From Panicum virgatum (lineage: Eukaryota > Streptophyta > Magnoliopsida > Poales > Poaceae), in NCBI RefSeq assembly GCF_016808335.1, contig NC_053139.1, positions 36,477,954 to 36,541,953 on the forward strand: a stretch of DNA of 64,000 nucleotides. The letters run 5' to 3'. Under the pieces are notes generated by a model. That model had not been told where the DNA came from. It made no database searches and saw only the letters and a program-made list of their open reading frames with translations. A program made the translations under genes and the position numbers. Of this stretch, positions 32,999 through 45,654 are shown in pieces. How positions within the stretch are numbered: position 1 is the first letter of the stretch; the number at the start of each line of letters is the position of its first letter.

Positions 32999-35900
32999 TC
33001 ATGGTTTCTGGTTCATCGTTGGTTGGTCCTGCAATTTGTTTGAGATCTCTGTTTCAACTTTCGGAGCACCTGGTTCGTCTATGGCCATTGGACTTGTATC
33101 ATTAGGCTGCAAAATAATAATAACCGGAGAAAAATGCTTTGGTTAGGGACTAGAGTACAGGAGGAGAATATTATATACAGAGGAAAAGGCAGCTGTGCTT
33201 AGGGACTTGAGTCCAGATTCTGTATGTACTCTAAGCATGTCCCCTGGAACTTTTGATTAGTTGACAGATTCGATATTCACATGGACAAAAAGAACACTTA
33301 CCAGTGTTTGTTTTGAGGAACCAACTCCATCAGCCACAGGTACACTGCCTCTTGAATGTTCTGCAGCTACACTATTAACATCCTATACGGTACAAAAAGA
33401 GAACAAAAATGTCACTAACAGATAATGATATGTAACTAAGGAAATAAAAAACACATGCATCATATTCTTGCAAAAGATCCTAATATTGTTTCAACAAATA
33501 TAATGACATCAAATTTGTGTCACGAGAATTTATTCAAGGTAGCTGATTCCTTCATAGGAGTATTCCAGAATACAAACATAATGACATCAAATTTGTGTCA
33601 CCAAAAGTATTTATTCAAGTTAGCTGATTCTAACTGTCCAACATGTAGTAAGAACTACTGTACCATGTGCACTGGCATGCCACGGCAGCACATCACATAG
33701 CAGAAGTGCTCATATCTATATATTACTAAAGCAAGTAAGGTTTTCAACTAAATTTTTGGTTTGGTCCGTCTCGTGTGATTGACAGGTGGGTCTTAATCTA
33801 TCCCGTATGCGAATCGAACCAGCCCCCTCCATCCACGACTCGATCACGTAGATCCCTACAAATTAACGCACGGGCATGTATATGTATCCGATAATTATAC
33901 CAACTTTGTCCGTAGCAACGCACGGGCATAATTACCTAGTATCTTCCTATTCAAGTACCAATTACATAACAAAAAAAAATCACACTCATAGATCATGTAA
34001 ATTAACACAAATTCAAAACGAAAAATACCAGATCAGTTGCCTCTGTCTCAGAAGGTTCTTTCTTCATTCTTACACCTTGTATGCTGCTTCTCCTATGATA
34101 CAAAAAAGGCGCATGGAATAATACAACTACCTGAAGCGGTTGCTGCTATAATCACATTAATGTTGAAGAAACAAGTAAAAATAATAACCTTCCAGAGTCC
34201 TCAAGAGGCTTGGCATCATTCATTTCCACATCAGAATCAGCATCGCGTCTTTCATCAGGGTTCTCTTTATCTTCATCTTGCTGTATAAAACAGGAACATA
34301 GATTAGTCATAATATGATGAATCATTTATCTATTGCATGAAGAACCCCCAGGTCACATCTCCCACCATAGTGGCAGCCAGATGGGATGAACCTTTTGTTC
34401 AATTCTGCATTTGTACACACCATGGAATTGCATCTCTTGTTGAGTTGCATTTTGAGTTTTGTGTTGCATTTTTCAACTTTTGGGTGTTGTGTTTTTTGTG
34501 ATTGCACTTCATGATAGGTTGAATTTGTTGTTGTCGTTATGTTTAGGGCTTCCCTTTTTTTTCCCTTTTGTTGCTGAGCATTTCAAGGTGTTTGTAGTTT
34601 CTCCATGTGGTTCTCTATGCAACCCGGGCTGCACTTTTAGGGACAGTATAGAGTTCATCAGAACCTCCTCTGTCTGCTGCATGCAAGCTTCATTAAACCA
34701 GTGAGCCAGCGAACCTACATGGCTACATCTTTACATGGTTCTTCCTTATTTCATTCCAACTTTTGCAGTTCAACTAGTAGTTCTGGTTTCTGGATCTGTG
34801 CTGAACGTACCAATAGAACTATACAACGAAAAGGAAAGCAGATAGCAGAAAAGGCAAGGATAGCCTGCCAAACTACATGCGCACGACCAGACCAGGATTA
34901 CATGAACAGGGTGTTTGATCATTTATCGAAACAAGTAGCAAGCAACATCACTCCCCAAATAATTGAACATTGCGGTGCCATTTAAGTCACAACTTTCAAT
35001 GGGTTTTTCTCATCACCAGTTACTAGGGAGCTGCTGGCCTAGTTATCCCAAAAAGACATTCTGAAATTCAGGGTGGTCATGCTCATAGCAGCTCTATTAC
35101 AGAGCTCCTATCTTTGTTTGACCTATTTTAAAGGATAAACAACAGAATGCAACTAATTTATTGCTTGTAACAGAATGCTCACCTCAGGTAACTCAGTCTC
35201 TGGAGGTCGCTCTTGAAATTGGACACTAGGAGAATGTCGGAGTTTTGATAGATTATCAAGAAGTTTTGATCTTATATCATCCAATTGATGTCGTGTGTTT
35301 TTGTTCTCCATGTTACTTGGAGCAACATGTAGAGTGTAATCTGGACCAAAATACTCATAATACTCATTAGCGGGCATCTTGTCAGTGAGCTCATGACCCA
35401 GGGCAACTCCTGTCTGCTCAAAAAAAATGTGAAGGAAAAAAGGATCAATAAAGGTAACTAAGAATATTAAGCAAGGCAATATTAGGCCCCAATCACTCAT
35501 CAATATATTAGATAGTCTTATCTAATTTCATTGATAAGAGAACAATCTACTGTATAATTGGGTGAATGAATTGGAACTTGGAAGAGCTAGTCTTTGAAGA
35601 AAAAAGGGAAAAAAGTATTCAGTTCAGACACAAGTTGTTCACATATAATTAAACTTCTATATCACATGATAAATAATGAAAATCAAATTCTTATGGCATT
35701 TTAGTAGACTAAAAAAAACATCATGTGAACTATAGGAAAACGACACTAGTTACCACTCCTCGAGTAAAAAACTGGATAGCAACATTACAAATAACTTCTG
35801 TAAAAAGTAAGATGCTTCATGCGAACACAGGCAAAAAAGTTTGCAGAATCCATCATACTTTGCAGATTAGTTCAAAAAAATCATTCTGATATTTCAAATA

Positions 35901-37573
35901 TTACTCTAAAATATCCTAATAAATCAAAACAAAGATATAACAGAATTAGGAACACGTGCAGCAATCAACAAATATTTTTTACTTTTGCACAAAGGTAGAC
36001 TGAAGCCAAGGGGCTTTACTGTGTCTACAGCAAAGTTGATGCCAGAGGACAAGGGGAGTAGTATGGAAACTGAAAATTACTTATAGCTTTTAAAAGAGAA
36101 AAAAAGAAATATTAGAAAATTAGTTAGCTACATTGTTATAAACTGACAACACATAAGTACTAGAAACATTATAAGTAAAGTTGGAGAAAATGAATTTAAT
36201 TAAAGCATACATAACCTGATTTAAAAGACTATTTGTTGTCTTTGAAATAAATAGAAAATACAGCTGAAAAGGAAACTCCACATAACATATTACTTTTACA
36301 CGAGTATTCATAATTGTCAGCCACTGTACCAGCCCTACCTCACATTTTAGGTAGATTTTTGTGCTAATACAATGCAATAACTTTATTATTTCACATAACT
36401 AATTAGACAACACTGAAATAAGTACAATAACAAACAAATGAAAAGGCATTACAAAATGTGTTTTCCTCCATGAAGGAAACACCCTTGTTACACACCTCAT
36501 AGCACCAACATCGTGCAACATTTCTTATGGTATATCCACCACCACCAAGCAGCAACAGCGGGACATTGAAGGACCTCATGAATCTCACACATTCCGCATG
36601 CCCCTTAATAGATAGGTTGAAACAGCCCAACCTATCACCCGACAAGGAATCGGCACCGCACTGAAGCACGACGGCACCAGGGTTGAAGACCTCCATCACC
36701 TTGCCCATTATCGGCTTGAACAATGACTGGTAGCTCTCGTCATCAATACCATCATCCAACGGGACATTCAGTGAGTAGTACTTCCCCTTTGAGTGTCCAA
36801 CGTCACGAATGTCCCCTGTCCCAGGGAAATAATCCCCAAACTTGTGGAACGAGACCGTCATCACCCTGTCCGTGGTGTAAAATGCCTCCTCCACGCCGTC
36901 CCCGTGGTGGATATCAATATCGACGTACAGAACGCGCTGCAATGCAATTACAGAATACAGTAATTCCATCCATCCTAATGCTGATTTCGATTTTTTCCAA
37001 ATAAATAAAAAAATCCAAGAGTGTTTGGCATACCTGGTGGTACTTGAGGAGCTCGAGGATGGCGAGGACGATGTCATTGACATAGCAGAAGCCGGAGGCC
37101 TCGCACTTCTTGGCGTGGTGGAGCCCGCCGGCCCAGTTGATGGCGATGTCGTGGCCGTGGTTGAGCTTGACGGCGCCCCCAACGGATCCCCCCGCGTAGG
37201 TCTGGCAGAAGCTGTAGAGCCCGTCGAAGACGGGGCAGTCCTCGCCGACGTTGAACCGCTTGAGCGCGCGGATCTGGTCCTGCTGCGTCTCGGGGGTGAC
37301 GGAGCGGAGGAAGGCGACGTAGTCGTCGGCGTGGAAGCGGCAGAGGTCGCGGTCGCGGGCGGGGTGGGGGCGGAGCACCTGCATCTGGTCGAGGAGGCCG
37401 TAGCGGCCGAGCAGCGCGTGGGTCATGCGGATGCGGTGCGGCTTCATCGGGTGGCCCTGCCCGTAGTAGTAGTTGCCCACCTCCGCGTCGTAGAAGTAGC
37501 AGACGCGGCGCTTCGAGCCGTCCGCGCCGGTGGTCGGCAGGGAGTTCCCGCCGCCGCCGGCCGACGCGTCCAT
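32999..37573 (-). CDS. HDAC1 (HDA19/HDA702-type): RPD3/HDA1-superfamily class I histone deacetylase, 518 aa, 7 exons
   Basis: Exons: 37573-37034, 36936-36496, 35413-35183, 34280-34189, 34092-34029, 33382-33302, 33106-32999. All are GT-AG, and the total of 1,557 nt ends in TGA. The protein removes acetyl groups from histone lysines in the nucleus, normally inside Sin3/TOPLESS-type corepressor complexes. The catalytic domain (about 20-330) has [30 protein letters not shown], the zinc-binding DIDIHHGDG and [14 protein letters not shown], all intact. The C-terminal tail (about 405-518) is acidic and low in complexity ([19 protein letters not shown]), as in plant HDA19-type enzymes. Length and motifs agree closely with rice HDAC1 and maize HDA101, from memory of the family. 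The start ATG at 37573 gives the family-typical [10 protein letters not shown]. Confidence 0.95.
33503..33650. repeat. 78-bp tandem duplication in intron 5 of the histone deacetylase gene
   Basis: ATGACATCAAATTTGTGTCA at 33503 recurs at 33581, followed in both by TTTATTCAAG-TAGCTGATTC. Confidence 0.8.
33715..33940. mobile_element. Small Helitron-like element in intron 5
   Basis: It starts TCTATATATTACTAAAGC and ends GCACGGGCATAATTACCTAGT, with repeated GCACGGGCAT near the 3' end. The TC start and CTAGT end fit non-autonomous grass Helitrons, but the expected T after the 3' end is A here. Confidence 0.4.
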
Positions 37574-38589
37574 CCTCCCGCCGGATTCGCGGCGGCGGCG
37601 GCGCTCTCTCTCCAGCCGGCGCTTTTGGGCTTGGGCGGCGGCGGCGTTTGAGTTGGGGCCTTGGGGGCTGGGGCAATGGGCACGGTAGGGCCACCGGGGG
37701 CCCGTTCGGGTGGGGTGAGTATCTGGGGAGGGGCAGCCGTTTATCTAGCCCGCAATGGGCATCTTCTACCGTTTCTTTCGTGGATGTGCTTTAAGATCCG
37801 CGCTTTTTCACTTTAGTAGGATTATATGCTCCACTATACTCTTTTTTTTAGAAACGTTTTACTACTCCTTTTGTGTAACTAGCAAGATGCCGGTATGTTG
37901 CAACAGGTATTTTGCCTAAACAAATCATCAGCTTTATGTCGTGACCGTGCAAGGCATTGATTGCTTGGATTCTGATTGGGATTCGATTGATTTGATTTGT
38001 CCGGTTTCGATTAGATTTATAATTAGAATTCCAATTAACGGACTAAGGAATCATTGCTTATACTTTAGAAATTGTGTATATGGTATTATACTCATCAAGA
38101 ACTGATTCTACATGGTTTCGGACTTTCGGTTCTTATGGGTCCACCTATCAACGACTTGTGACGAACCAAAAGTCAGTAGAAATAATCCGCTCTTTATAAA
38201 TAGATAAAAATAAAAATTAGGGTTACCAAATACCGAGATCTCTTTTTTTTTGAGAAAAGATAAATCTGCTTTTATAGAAAGCTGATAAGAGTACATTACA
38301 AGCCAACAACGACTCTCGCTAGGGACACCAGCTGACCATGACGCACAAAAAGCATAAGCATCTAGCAAAGGTTCAAACTGCACACGAGCAAAGTAAAACC
38401 AGGCAAACAAAGAAAATTAAAGGCAAGTTCCTTCATCCGTGGTACTACTCGCTGCCTCAAAACCCCCCAGTCAGGACTCCACCAAGGTTATGTGTTCATC
38501 CATTCTTCTCCCGTCAGCATCCTTCGAGAGCATGCGCCACCTCTAATGACAAGACGAGATTTGAAAAATAAGCTTAATTGGGTGTGTAG
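37574..38589. other. Promoter region of the histone deacetylase gene and intergenic DNA
   Basis: The first 150-200 bases are GC-rich 5' untranslated sequence and promoter for the minus-strand gene. From about 38242 a T run followed by GAGAAAAGATAAATCTGC looks like the reversed tail of a retroposon, truncated by the LTR fragment to its right. No gene is seen. Confidence 0.4.
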
Positions 38590-39006
38590 GGAAGACACCC
38601 TCAATCATCATCTTGTTACGACATTTCCAGAGCACCTAAAAGATCTATAATTTTGATGTTGTGCAAAAATTGATTAGACCAAAGGTTAAAGAGTTATTTT
38701 GAAAACATAGGAAGAATTTTGAATTTTAATGGAATTTTGTCTTTTCCAAATCAAATTCACCTTAAATTTAGACTGAAATGTAAAATTTTCTGCCATGTAA
38801 TGATTACACTGAATTTTGCAAATAAACCCTCCACAAAAGCAACATTTACCCCTTTTATTCAAATTAAACTATAGAAAAGACCTTGCATAAATTCATATTT
38901 ACACATTTAACCTTATATTTTTAAAATAAGACACTTTTGCAAGCAATTTAAGCACATGATGCATAAAAGAAATACAGTTCTACTGTGCAGACACCTAGGG
39001 TGTCAC
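38590..39006 (-). mobile_element. Truncated gypsy LTR, 5' portion
   Basis: Read on the minus strand from 39006, it begins TGTGACACCCTAGGTGTCTG and follows the start of the LTR at 52991 through GCATCATGTGCTT(A/G)AATT, TTATGCAAGGTC and TTTTTGCACAACATCAAA. It breaks off after about 415 bp. Confidence 0.75.
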
Positions 39007-39487
39007 AAAATTCCCAAATTTACTGGGCGTACCGGTCAGACCGGTCCCATGACCGATCAGACCGGTCGAACCGGTCAGATCGCCGTTGTGGCCGGTCAGG
39101 CCGGTCGACTTGTTATCGGTCTTCTTCTTGTCTTGCCCCCTGAGTATTTTTTCGCCTTGATAGGTCTGCAATGTCAGCTTCTTTTCAGGTATTTCATCAC
39201 CAATAATTACATTCTTCCCTTTTGTCGATTCGGCTTGACTTGGCCGAAATAAAACTTTGGGATTATTTAATTCCAACATATGCTCCGAAAAAGGATTCTG
39301 ATCAATCTGCATATTAGGAATAACCAATCGTCATTCATTAATGGCTGATTGAATTTGTCTACGTAACACATTGCTATCATTAGTGGCATGCGAGAAAGTA
39401 TTATGAAATTTGCAATATGCTCGCCGCTTCAGCTCTTCAAGCGGCGGTAGAGTATGTGACATCTTGACGTATCCAATCCTATATAAC
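39007..39487 (-). pseudogene. gag fragment of a Tat-type gypsy element
   Basis: The minus-strand frame reads LPPLEELKRRAYCKFHNTF followed by SHATND and RRQIQSAI. It parallels LPTAQELQGRLYCKWHHSF and RRQIQSAIEQ in the gag of the element to the right (50345-50980). Downstream, the CCGGTC array at 39031-39108 is read as repeated TGLTG. The frame is cut at 39487 by the LTR of the next element. Confidence 0.7.
39031..39108. repeat. CCGGTCAGACCGG array within a gag frame
   Basis: Seven CCGGTC-type half-sites in 78 bp; on the minus strand they lie in frame as STGLTG-like repeats. Confidence 0.8.
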
Positions 39488-41400
39488 TGTTGTCGGTCGA
39501 AACCCACAGGCGAGCAGCGACAGGCAACACGAAGAGCCGGGAGGTTGCTGGGGCGCTGGCAGGCACTGCTCCCTCGTCGACGGCCCGCAATTCCAGCGCG
39601 CGCCGCGGCTTGTTGAAGACGCAGGCGTGCCACCTGACCTATACCCGATCAGGAAGGTGCGAACGTGCTTGCAACGATTAGCCTGCATACACAAACACGT
39701 GGAAACATAAGTCCGAGCCGTGGTCGGCTCCCCGGGATGACTCTTGCACCGGCTTTAAAGAGCCGATCGAGTCCCGGTGTCAGATTGGATCTGCATCTAT
39801 CCGGATACGATAAAATAAGCAAATAACTGTAAAGCTGCTTTAATTAAATCTAACTAATCTAATCCACGATGGTAAAAGCTCCACTGCTAGATCGGAACAT
39901 CCTACACGTGACTGGGCCTAATGAACATAACAGACAAATAAATCATAACCCAAAACAGAGGCCTAAGAACTAGCAAGAGCCGATTCCCGGAACAATCCCT
40001 ATCAAGGCTAAGATAAAGCATCTACTACACCACCAGATCATCCAACCCGTTTGCAAGGCCTAACCTAGCAGATATTACGCCAACTCTTAAGATAAGAGCA
40101 AACCATAACAGATTAGATCTATTAGACATAAAAGAAGCAGGGTGTTGCATCTGTGCAACTAATTCTATGCGACAAGAACTAGCATAAGATTGAAACGATG
40201 TTGTCGGTCGAAACCCACCGGCGAGCAGCGACGGGCAACACGAAGAGCCGGGAGGTCGCCGGGGCGCTGGCAGGCACTGCACCCTCGTCGACGGCCCGCA
40301 ATTCCGTCACGCGCCCGGAGATTCTGTGGAAAGCCGGGCGTGCCACCAGACCTATACCCGATCAGGAGGGTGCGAACGTGCTCCAAACAGTTTCCTGCAT
40401 ACAAAGACACGTGTAAACGTAAGTCCGAGCCGTGGTCGGCTCCCCGGGACGACTCTTGCATCGGCTTTACAGAGCCGATCGAGTCCCGGTGTCAGATTGG
40501 ATCTGTATCTATCCGGATATTGATGAATAAAGCAAATGACTATAAAGCTGCTTTAATTAAATCTAACTAATCTAATCTACGATGGTAACAGCTTCACTGC
40601 TAGATCGGAACATCCTACACGTGACTGGGCCTAATGAACGTAACAGACAACTAAACCATAACCCAAAATAGAGGCCTAAGAACTAGCAAGAGCCGATTCC
40701 CGGAACAATCCCTATCAAGACTAAGACAAAGCATCTACTATACCACCGGATCATCCAATCCGTTTGCAAGGCCTAACCTAGCAGATATTACGTCAACTCT
40801 TAAGACAAGAGCAAACCATAACAGATTAGATCTACTAAATATAAAAGAAGCAGGGTGTTGCCTCTGTGCAACTAATTCTATGCGACAAGAACTAGCATAA
40901 GATTGAAACGTGACTGCACAGAGACAACATGATATTCGTAGATGATAAGCAACGAAGCACAATAGATCTACTAAAAGCCATGCTACGAACATCAAGATAA
41001 CTAATACTACTCGCCATAAAAAACGCTTCAGTACGAGTAATACCAAGGTAAAAGCAAGAACAATACTGCCTTGATCGCAGCATGGCACTTACTTGGATGA
41101 AACCCTAGGATTAGGGGTGGCGATGCGCCGAGAGTTGTTGTTTGCGAGACGTGATGACGCTCGCTCTTCATGAATAACATAGGGTATATATTTATAGTCC
41201 GGAGACTTGGGAAACAATCTAAACTAATCTTGTCCCGATCGGACTCTATCTCTAATCTTGAACTAAATCTAAGATACATGGCCCATGTGGCCCAGATGCT
41301 CACGCAGGAGCCGATTTATTAGCCTTCTTCAATCTTCTGCTTTAAGCCCATCTTGCTTTCGGCCCATAAATTAATTCTGTTAATTTATAGCGATAACACA
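39488..41400 (-). repeat. 3' LTR of the Tat element (1,913 bp) with an internal 711-bp duplication
   Basis: On the minus strand it runs TGTGTTATCGC...GGTTTCGACCGACAACA. The terminal block starting TGTTGTCGGTCGAAACCC (plus strand) occurs at 39488 and again at 40199. The two 711-bp copies remain similar along their full length (GGGCAACACGAAGAGCCGGG, GATTGGATCTG, AAAGCTGCTTTAATTAAATC, CCTAATGAAC, AAGAAGCAGGGTGTTGC). The third terminal copy, at 52461, is more like the outer one. Confidence 0.8.
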
Positions 41401-41410
41401 TGCCCCCTGG
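41401..41410 (-). other. Polypurine tract of the Tat element
   Basis: CCAGGGGGCA on the minus strand directly abuts the LTR start TGTGTTATC. Confidence 0.7.
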
Positions 41411-41659
41411 TTTTGGCAATGATAGTTCCAAAACCAATCCGTCGCTTCATCTTCCCGTTAATGCTCATTAAACACACTGCAACCACCAAAGAAGACGCAA
41501 CGTCTCTGCAACTGGCTCCTCGTAGAATGCGAAACTGTTGATCCGTCTTCCATCTTTTCACTATTTAACCTCGCCCCGAATCGGCTCTTCTTCACAGCAA
41601 ACTCCTTCTCCCTCCCAAAACCAGTAGCACAGAAAAACCCCAATCCACCAACACCAGCA

Positions 41660-42205
41660 ATGGCGATCTCTTCTTCCTCCGGCTCCAACTCCTTTGGAGA
41701 TTCCTCTTATTCCTCTTCTCCCTCTTCTTCCCCCCTCCCTGCTTCTTCCATCGACTCCATTCCGGAGAGTCGGGAACCGACGCCGAAGTGGGACCCAACT
41801 GCAGCGCATGAAGCGTTGGCTCCTCTGCACTGGGATGCAGAGGAGTTCGACTTTGGGGTCGTCTCCGAGGAGGATGAGCCCATGACTGAAGGAGAAGACC
41901 TCCGGCTCCTGTTCCAGGAGGAGTCGGAGAAAAGCGAAGAGGAAGACCCTTCTTCGGACGGAGTCGATTCCTCCTCGGAAGAGGAGATCGACTCCCCTTC
42001 CTACGACGACGAGCCGATGGGCGGAAAGCCCTTTCGGTTCCTCGGGTCCTCCGAAGAGGACAGCGAGGAGGAGTAGAGCGGCGGCGGCGACGGCTGGAGC
42101 GACTTCGGGTCCGAAGGCGGCAGCAGCGATGACGACGACGACGACAGCGACGATGACGGCAGCGGGGATGCGCCAGCCCGAAGCCCCAAGCGCCGTAGGT
42201 ACTAG
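41660..42205 (+). pseudogene. Antisense gene A of the Tat element: acidic Ser/Glu/Asp-rich protein with one stop
   Basis: The ATG at 41660 is preceded by a TATA-like CTATTTAACC (about 41560) and a pyrimidine-rich leader. The frame encodes a Ser-rich start (MAISSSSGSNS) and an extremely acidic body, with a TAG at 42074-42076. The same frame then continues (GWSDFGSEGGSSDDDDDDSD, ending in a basic SPKRRRY) to a second TAG at 42203-42205. The protein would therefore have been 181 residues. It is transcribed opposite to gag-pol. I recognise no domain; the composition resembles acidic nuclear or chromatin-binding proteins, which is only a guess. Confidence 0.6.
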
Positions 42206-42591
42206 GTACCTACGAACAGTAGTAGTAGCATTGTAGGTGTATAATCACAAAGCCGAAGGATTATTTCCTTTGTAAAATCGGCTTTCCTTGTACTGATCTC
42301 GTATCAATGAAATCAATTTCCTTTAATTCCGTGTGTCTTCGTTTACTTCCCCAAAAGCCGATGGGAATGCATCAGGCTTCTATAAATATCCAAGAGCCGA
42401 CGAAATTCAAACTAGAAGCAACCCGCACAAGAATAGAGTATCACTTCCAACTTGAACCGAACCCGACGAACTCTCAAATTCGAGCGCAATTCGAAAACTA
42501 AGCTATACAAATTCGAGCAAGAACTCTCCAAGCAGTCGGAATTCGAATCAGAACCCACAGCAACCAAACCCTAAGTCAACGGATCTGTACC

Positions 42592-45537
42592 ATGGCAGAT
42601 TCTGCAGCTCAGACGACAAGCTCTGCAATCGATGATGCGGCAATCTACGGCCTGAAGGTAATATTCGGCCTAATTCTTTAGTTTTCTTCAGCTTACCAAG
42701 CCTCTGAAACTCTAAACTTTGAAACATGACACCATATGCATACTTCTGAATTTCTAAACTTCAGGTGTCAGACATCCTCCTGCCGCATCCCTCTAATCTA
42801 AAATCCTTCTGTCTTGGCCCACAAACCCATGAAAACCCCATAGATTTGATCTCTTGTGAAGCAAATAGGATCCCTTTTGTGAGTCAAAACATCAATCTGA
42901 ACCTCTGGGCCGACTGCTTGAGAGCCTGGCCTAACCCCCCTTAGAGTTGGATTACATGGTACAGCAGAGTAGCAAAAACTCACATGCCCTTGTGGCAGGA
43001 TTTGAACATAGCCGATGCACTTAGATTATCATTATCACCCCTTGACAAAGATAAAACCTTCTGAAAACCATCGGCTATTTTTGGTCTGATGCTCTGAACT
43101 GCTTCCTCTTTGGTCATTGACCCATGACCATTACTCTGCTAAATGTTACCATGATCACTGGCCTAGACATTAGTTCTCCTAATTCTGCTGCTAACAAAAT
43201 GGCAGAAGTCCCCTTCAAACTTTCTTCCATGGTTAACTGCATAAACTGGGGCACTTACATGAACCAGCACATGAAAACAAAAGGTTCAGTGACTGAGAAA
43301 GAACACACAGCCTTCTTAAATCTTCTGTGGTCCTTCTTTAGCTCCAACCAAGAACTATCTTTCCTTGGCCTATCACCTGGCCCATGCAATCACACCGGCC
43401 TAGGCAAACTCTTCCTTGGAGAAACTTACAGAGATCTCCATTTGATAACATCTAACCTGCTTAACCACAAGAAACTGAGAACTAGAGGCCCTTGGTGGTT
43501 TATTCAGTTGTGGGCACAACTGTACTTCCAGCACCATATTCCCAACTTCCAAGGCCTGACCAAAAACTCTTTTCCTGATGAGAGTGGCAAACCAATTAGA
43601 TGTACTAGTTACGGCCAAGCTTTATTTAGTCTTCCTGGCAGTAAACTGAATTCATCAGATGCAGCAAACTGGTTTAGAGTCTTCTACAAAGGACTAGATA
43701 ATCCCCTCTACTTCCCATTCACTGAATCTGAATCCTTTGAAAATCCAACTGCCTTCAGATTAGATAACTTTGCCGATGATGACAGCACTCGGCATCTGTA
43801 TTCTTTGATGATTCGACCTGGCTTCCTCCCCGTTGGCATCAGCACCTCTAATAGAATTATCAAGCCAGGTTATGAATCTTACCAACCAGTTATAGCAGCT
43901 CGGCAATTTGGCCTAGGACAGGTCCCTTCCCACTTTCATATTCACCACTTGGTGGAGAGCAAAGCCGATCTGCCTGATGGTCTCACCAGCTCAAGATGCT
44001 ACAGCATATTCGATGACCTCCACATTCCAATACCAGCCGATCTGTCCTTCATCTCCTCATCAATCGGCTTCAGCACATGGTGGGGAATGTGAAAAACACA
44101 TGTATTCAGGAAAGCTCTAGGTCCTCGACTGCAGCAGATTGATCCTGAACATGTAATCCCCGAGGAAGAGGTACTAAATTTATGTATTTTGCTCTTTCCA
44201 GATCATCCATCCTTCCACTTGTCTAATTCTAACTCACCCTGTTTGCAGCAACAAGATGGTCCAGAACCTATGACCAACAACGGGGAATCATTCCACTTTC
44301 TTCCAACTGCCCCTGATGTACTTTTCTGCAAGGGATCATCAACAATGAAGAAAGTGATAATTACTGTTTAGCCAGACTTACTTCAGTCGGCTTCCAAACG
44401 AAGACAAACTCCTGCAATCGTTGCCCCCCCCCCCTCGAATCTTGACCAAGAAAAGGAACATGATCGCGAGGCGAGTGATCAAGAAACCAGCACCAGCTTC
44501 TCCGAGTCCATCAGAGTCCAACACCAACCAGGTAACTCATCTTTCTAAAACTTCTTCTTCATTTCATATATATGTACTCTGGTTGACTATAATTCTATTT
44601 CTAGGCCGCAGCTGAAGAAATCCCCAATGCAGAAAGCCTGGAACAACATGAGATGGCTGCAACTCCTGATACACTGATGGATGCAAACGAGGAATAAACG
44701 GATACAGTCGATGTTCTTGATGTCAACACAAGCTCTAACAGGACGACTGTTCCTGAACCGCCCAACACTTCTTCTTCAGAACAGGTAACTTTACAAAACC
44801 AATTCTGAACCAGCCGATAGCCCCATAAATGCATCTTGCTCTAACTCCAGATACGCCCATTGGGCTTTGATATTTCAGGTTTGCTTTCCTTTGACCCGGC
44901 ATCAATGGGTCTGACTGTCCCTGGAGCAGAGACATCATCTTTGCAGCAATCGGCTAACTTGGCACATCAGCTTCAACTCATCAAGGATCTACTATCTGCT
45001 CCAATCATTGCTCTGGTTGATGATTCCAGCAAGATAAAGAACATCTTCGAGCAAATAGAATCCCAACTCCTGGAACCATTGCAAATCAAGCTCTGGCCAG
45101 CCAGCAACCTTCCATTCTTTCGGATAGAAGTGAATAAAGCACAACAACGGATGGAAGCACGTCGCTCTCAAGCTTCTCTGAAAACCGACATTACCCAAAA
45201 GTGCAAGGCCCTCAACCAGAAGAAGGCAACTCTGGATATCAAAGCTGATGTGTCTGCCAACATGAACCGACTCGACCTCCTGAAGAAAGAACTGGTGGAA
45301 CTCGAAGAAAAAGTTCGTACCACCAAAGAACTCATACAGGCCGAAGAAGCTTCCATTGCAAACTCCAAACAAGAAACCCAGGAAATAGCCGAGCAGATAC
45401 AAGCAGAGTTTGTAGAGATAAGCACCTTGAGTCGGCAGATAGTAACAGGCGATGGCAAGGATGACGAAGCAATCATAGCATGAGCAGACACCATCCGCAC
45501 AGAAGCCATCCACGCCATAGAAGAATTCCTGAACTAG
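42592..45537 (+). pseudogene. Antisense gene B of the Tat element: plant-mobile-domain protein with coiled-coil tail, broken
   Basis: Apparent exons: 42592-42657, 42765-44170, 44249-44531, 44605-44784, 44879-45537, with GT-AG borders. A TATA box (TCTATAAATATC, about 42380) lies upstream. Exon 2 carries the plant mobile domain (aminotransferase-like PMD): LLPHPSNL, a Trp-rich region, ALNCFLFG, PMTITLLNVTMITGLDI, RGPWWFIQLWAQLYF and FRVFYKGLD. The last exon is a long coiled coil (ANMNRLDLLKKELVELEEKV). Breaks: TAG at 42942, a frameshift at about 43048-43068, and TGA at 43118, 44090 and 45481. PMD proteins occur as host genes that silence transposons and as extra ORFs of Tat and Mutator-like elements. 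The gene runs opposite to gag-pol. Confidence 0.7.
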
Positions 45538-45654
45538 TAGATAGGCTCAAGAAACAATTAGTAGTGCCTGTTATCTGAAACTTGTAACTGTTTTAAAAAC
45601 ATCTTAAGTCGATGGTTACACATCGGCTGTTCGCTTCTCATATATATTTTTACT

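Noticed and set aside
37025..37694. 206- and 208-codon frames overlapping the first exon of the histone deacetylase
   Set aside because: They are shadows of the GC-rich coding exon in other frames.
44992..45518. 173-codon and 116-codon minus-strand frames
   Set aside because: They mirror the coiled-coil exon of the antisense gene and lie outside the pol frame order.
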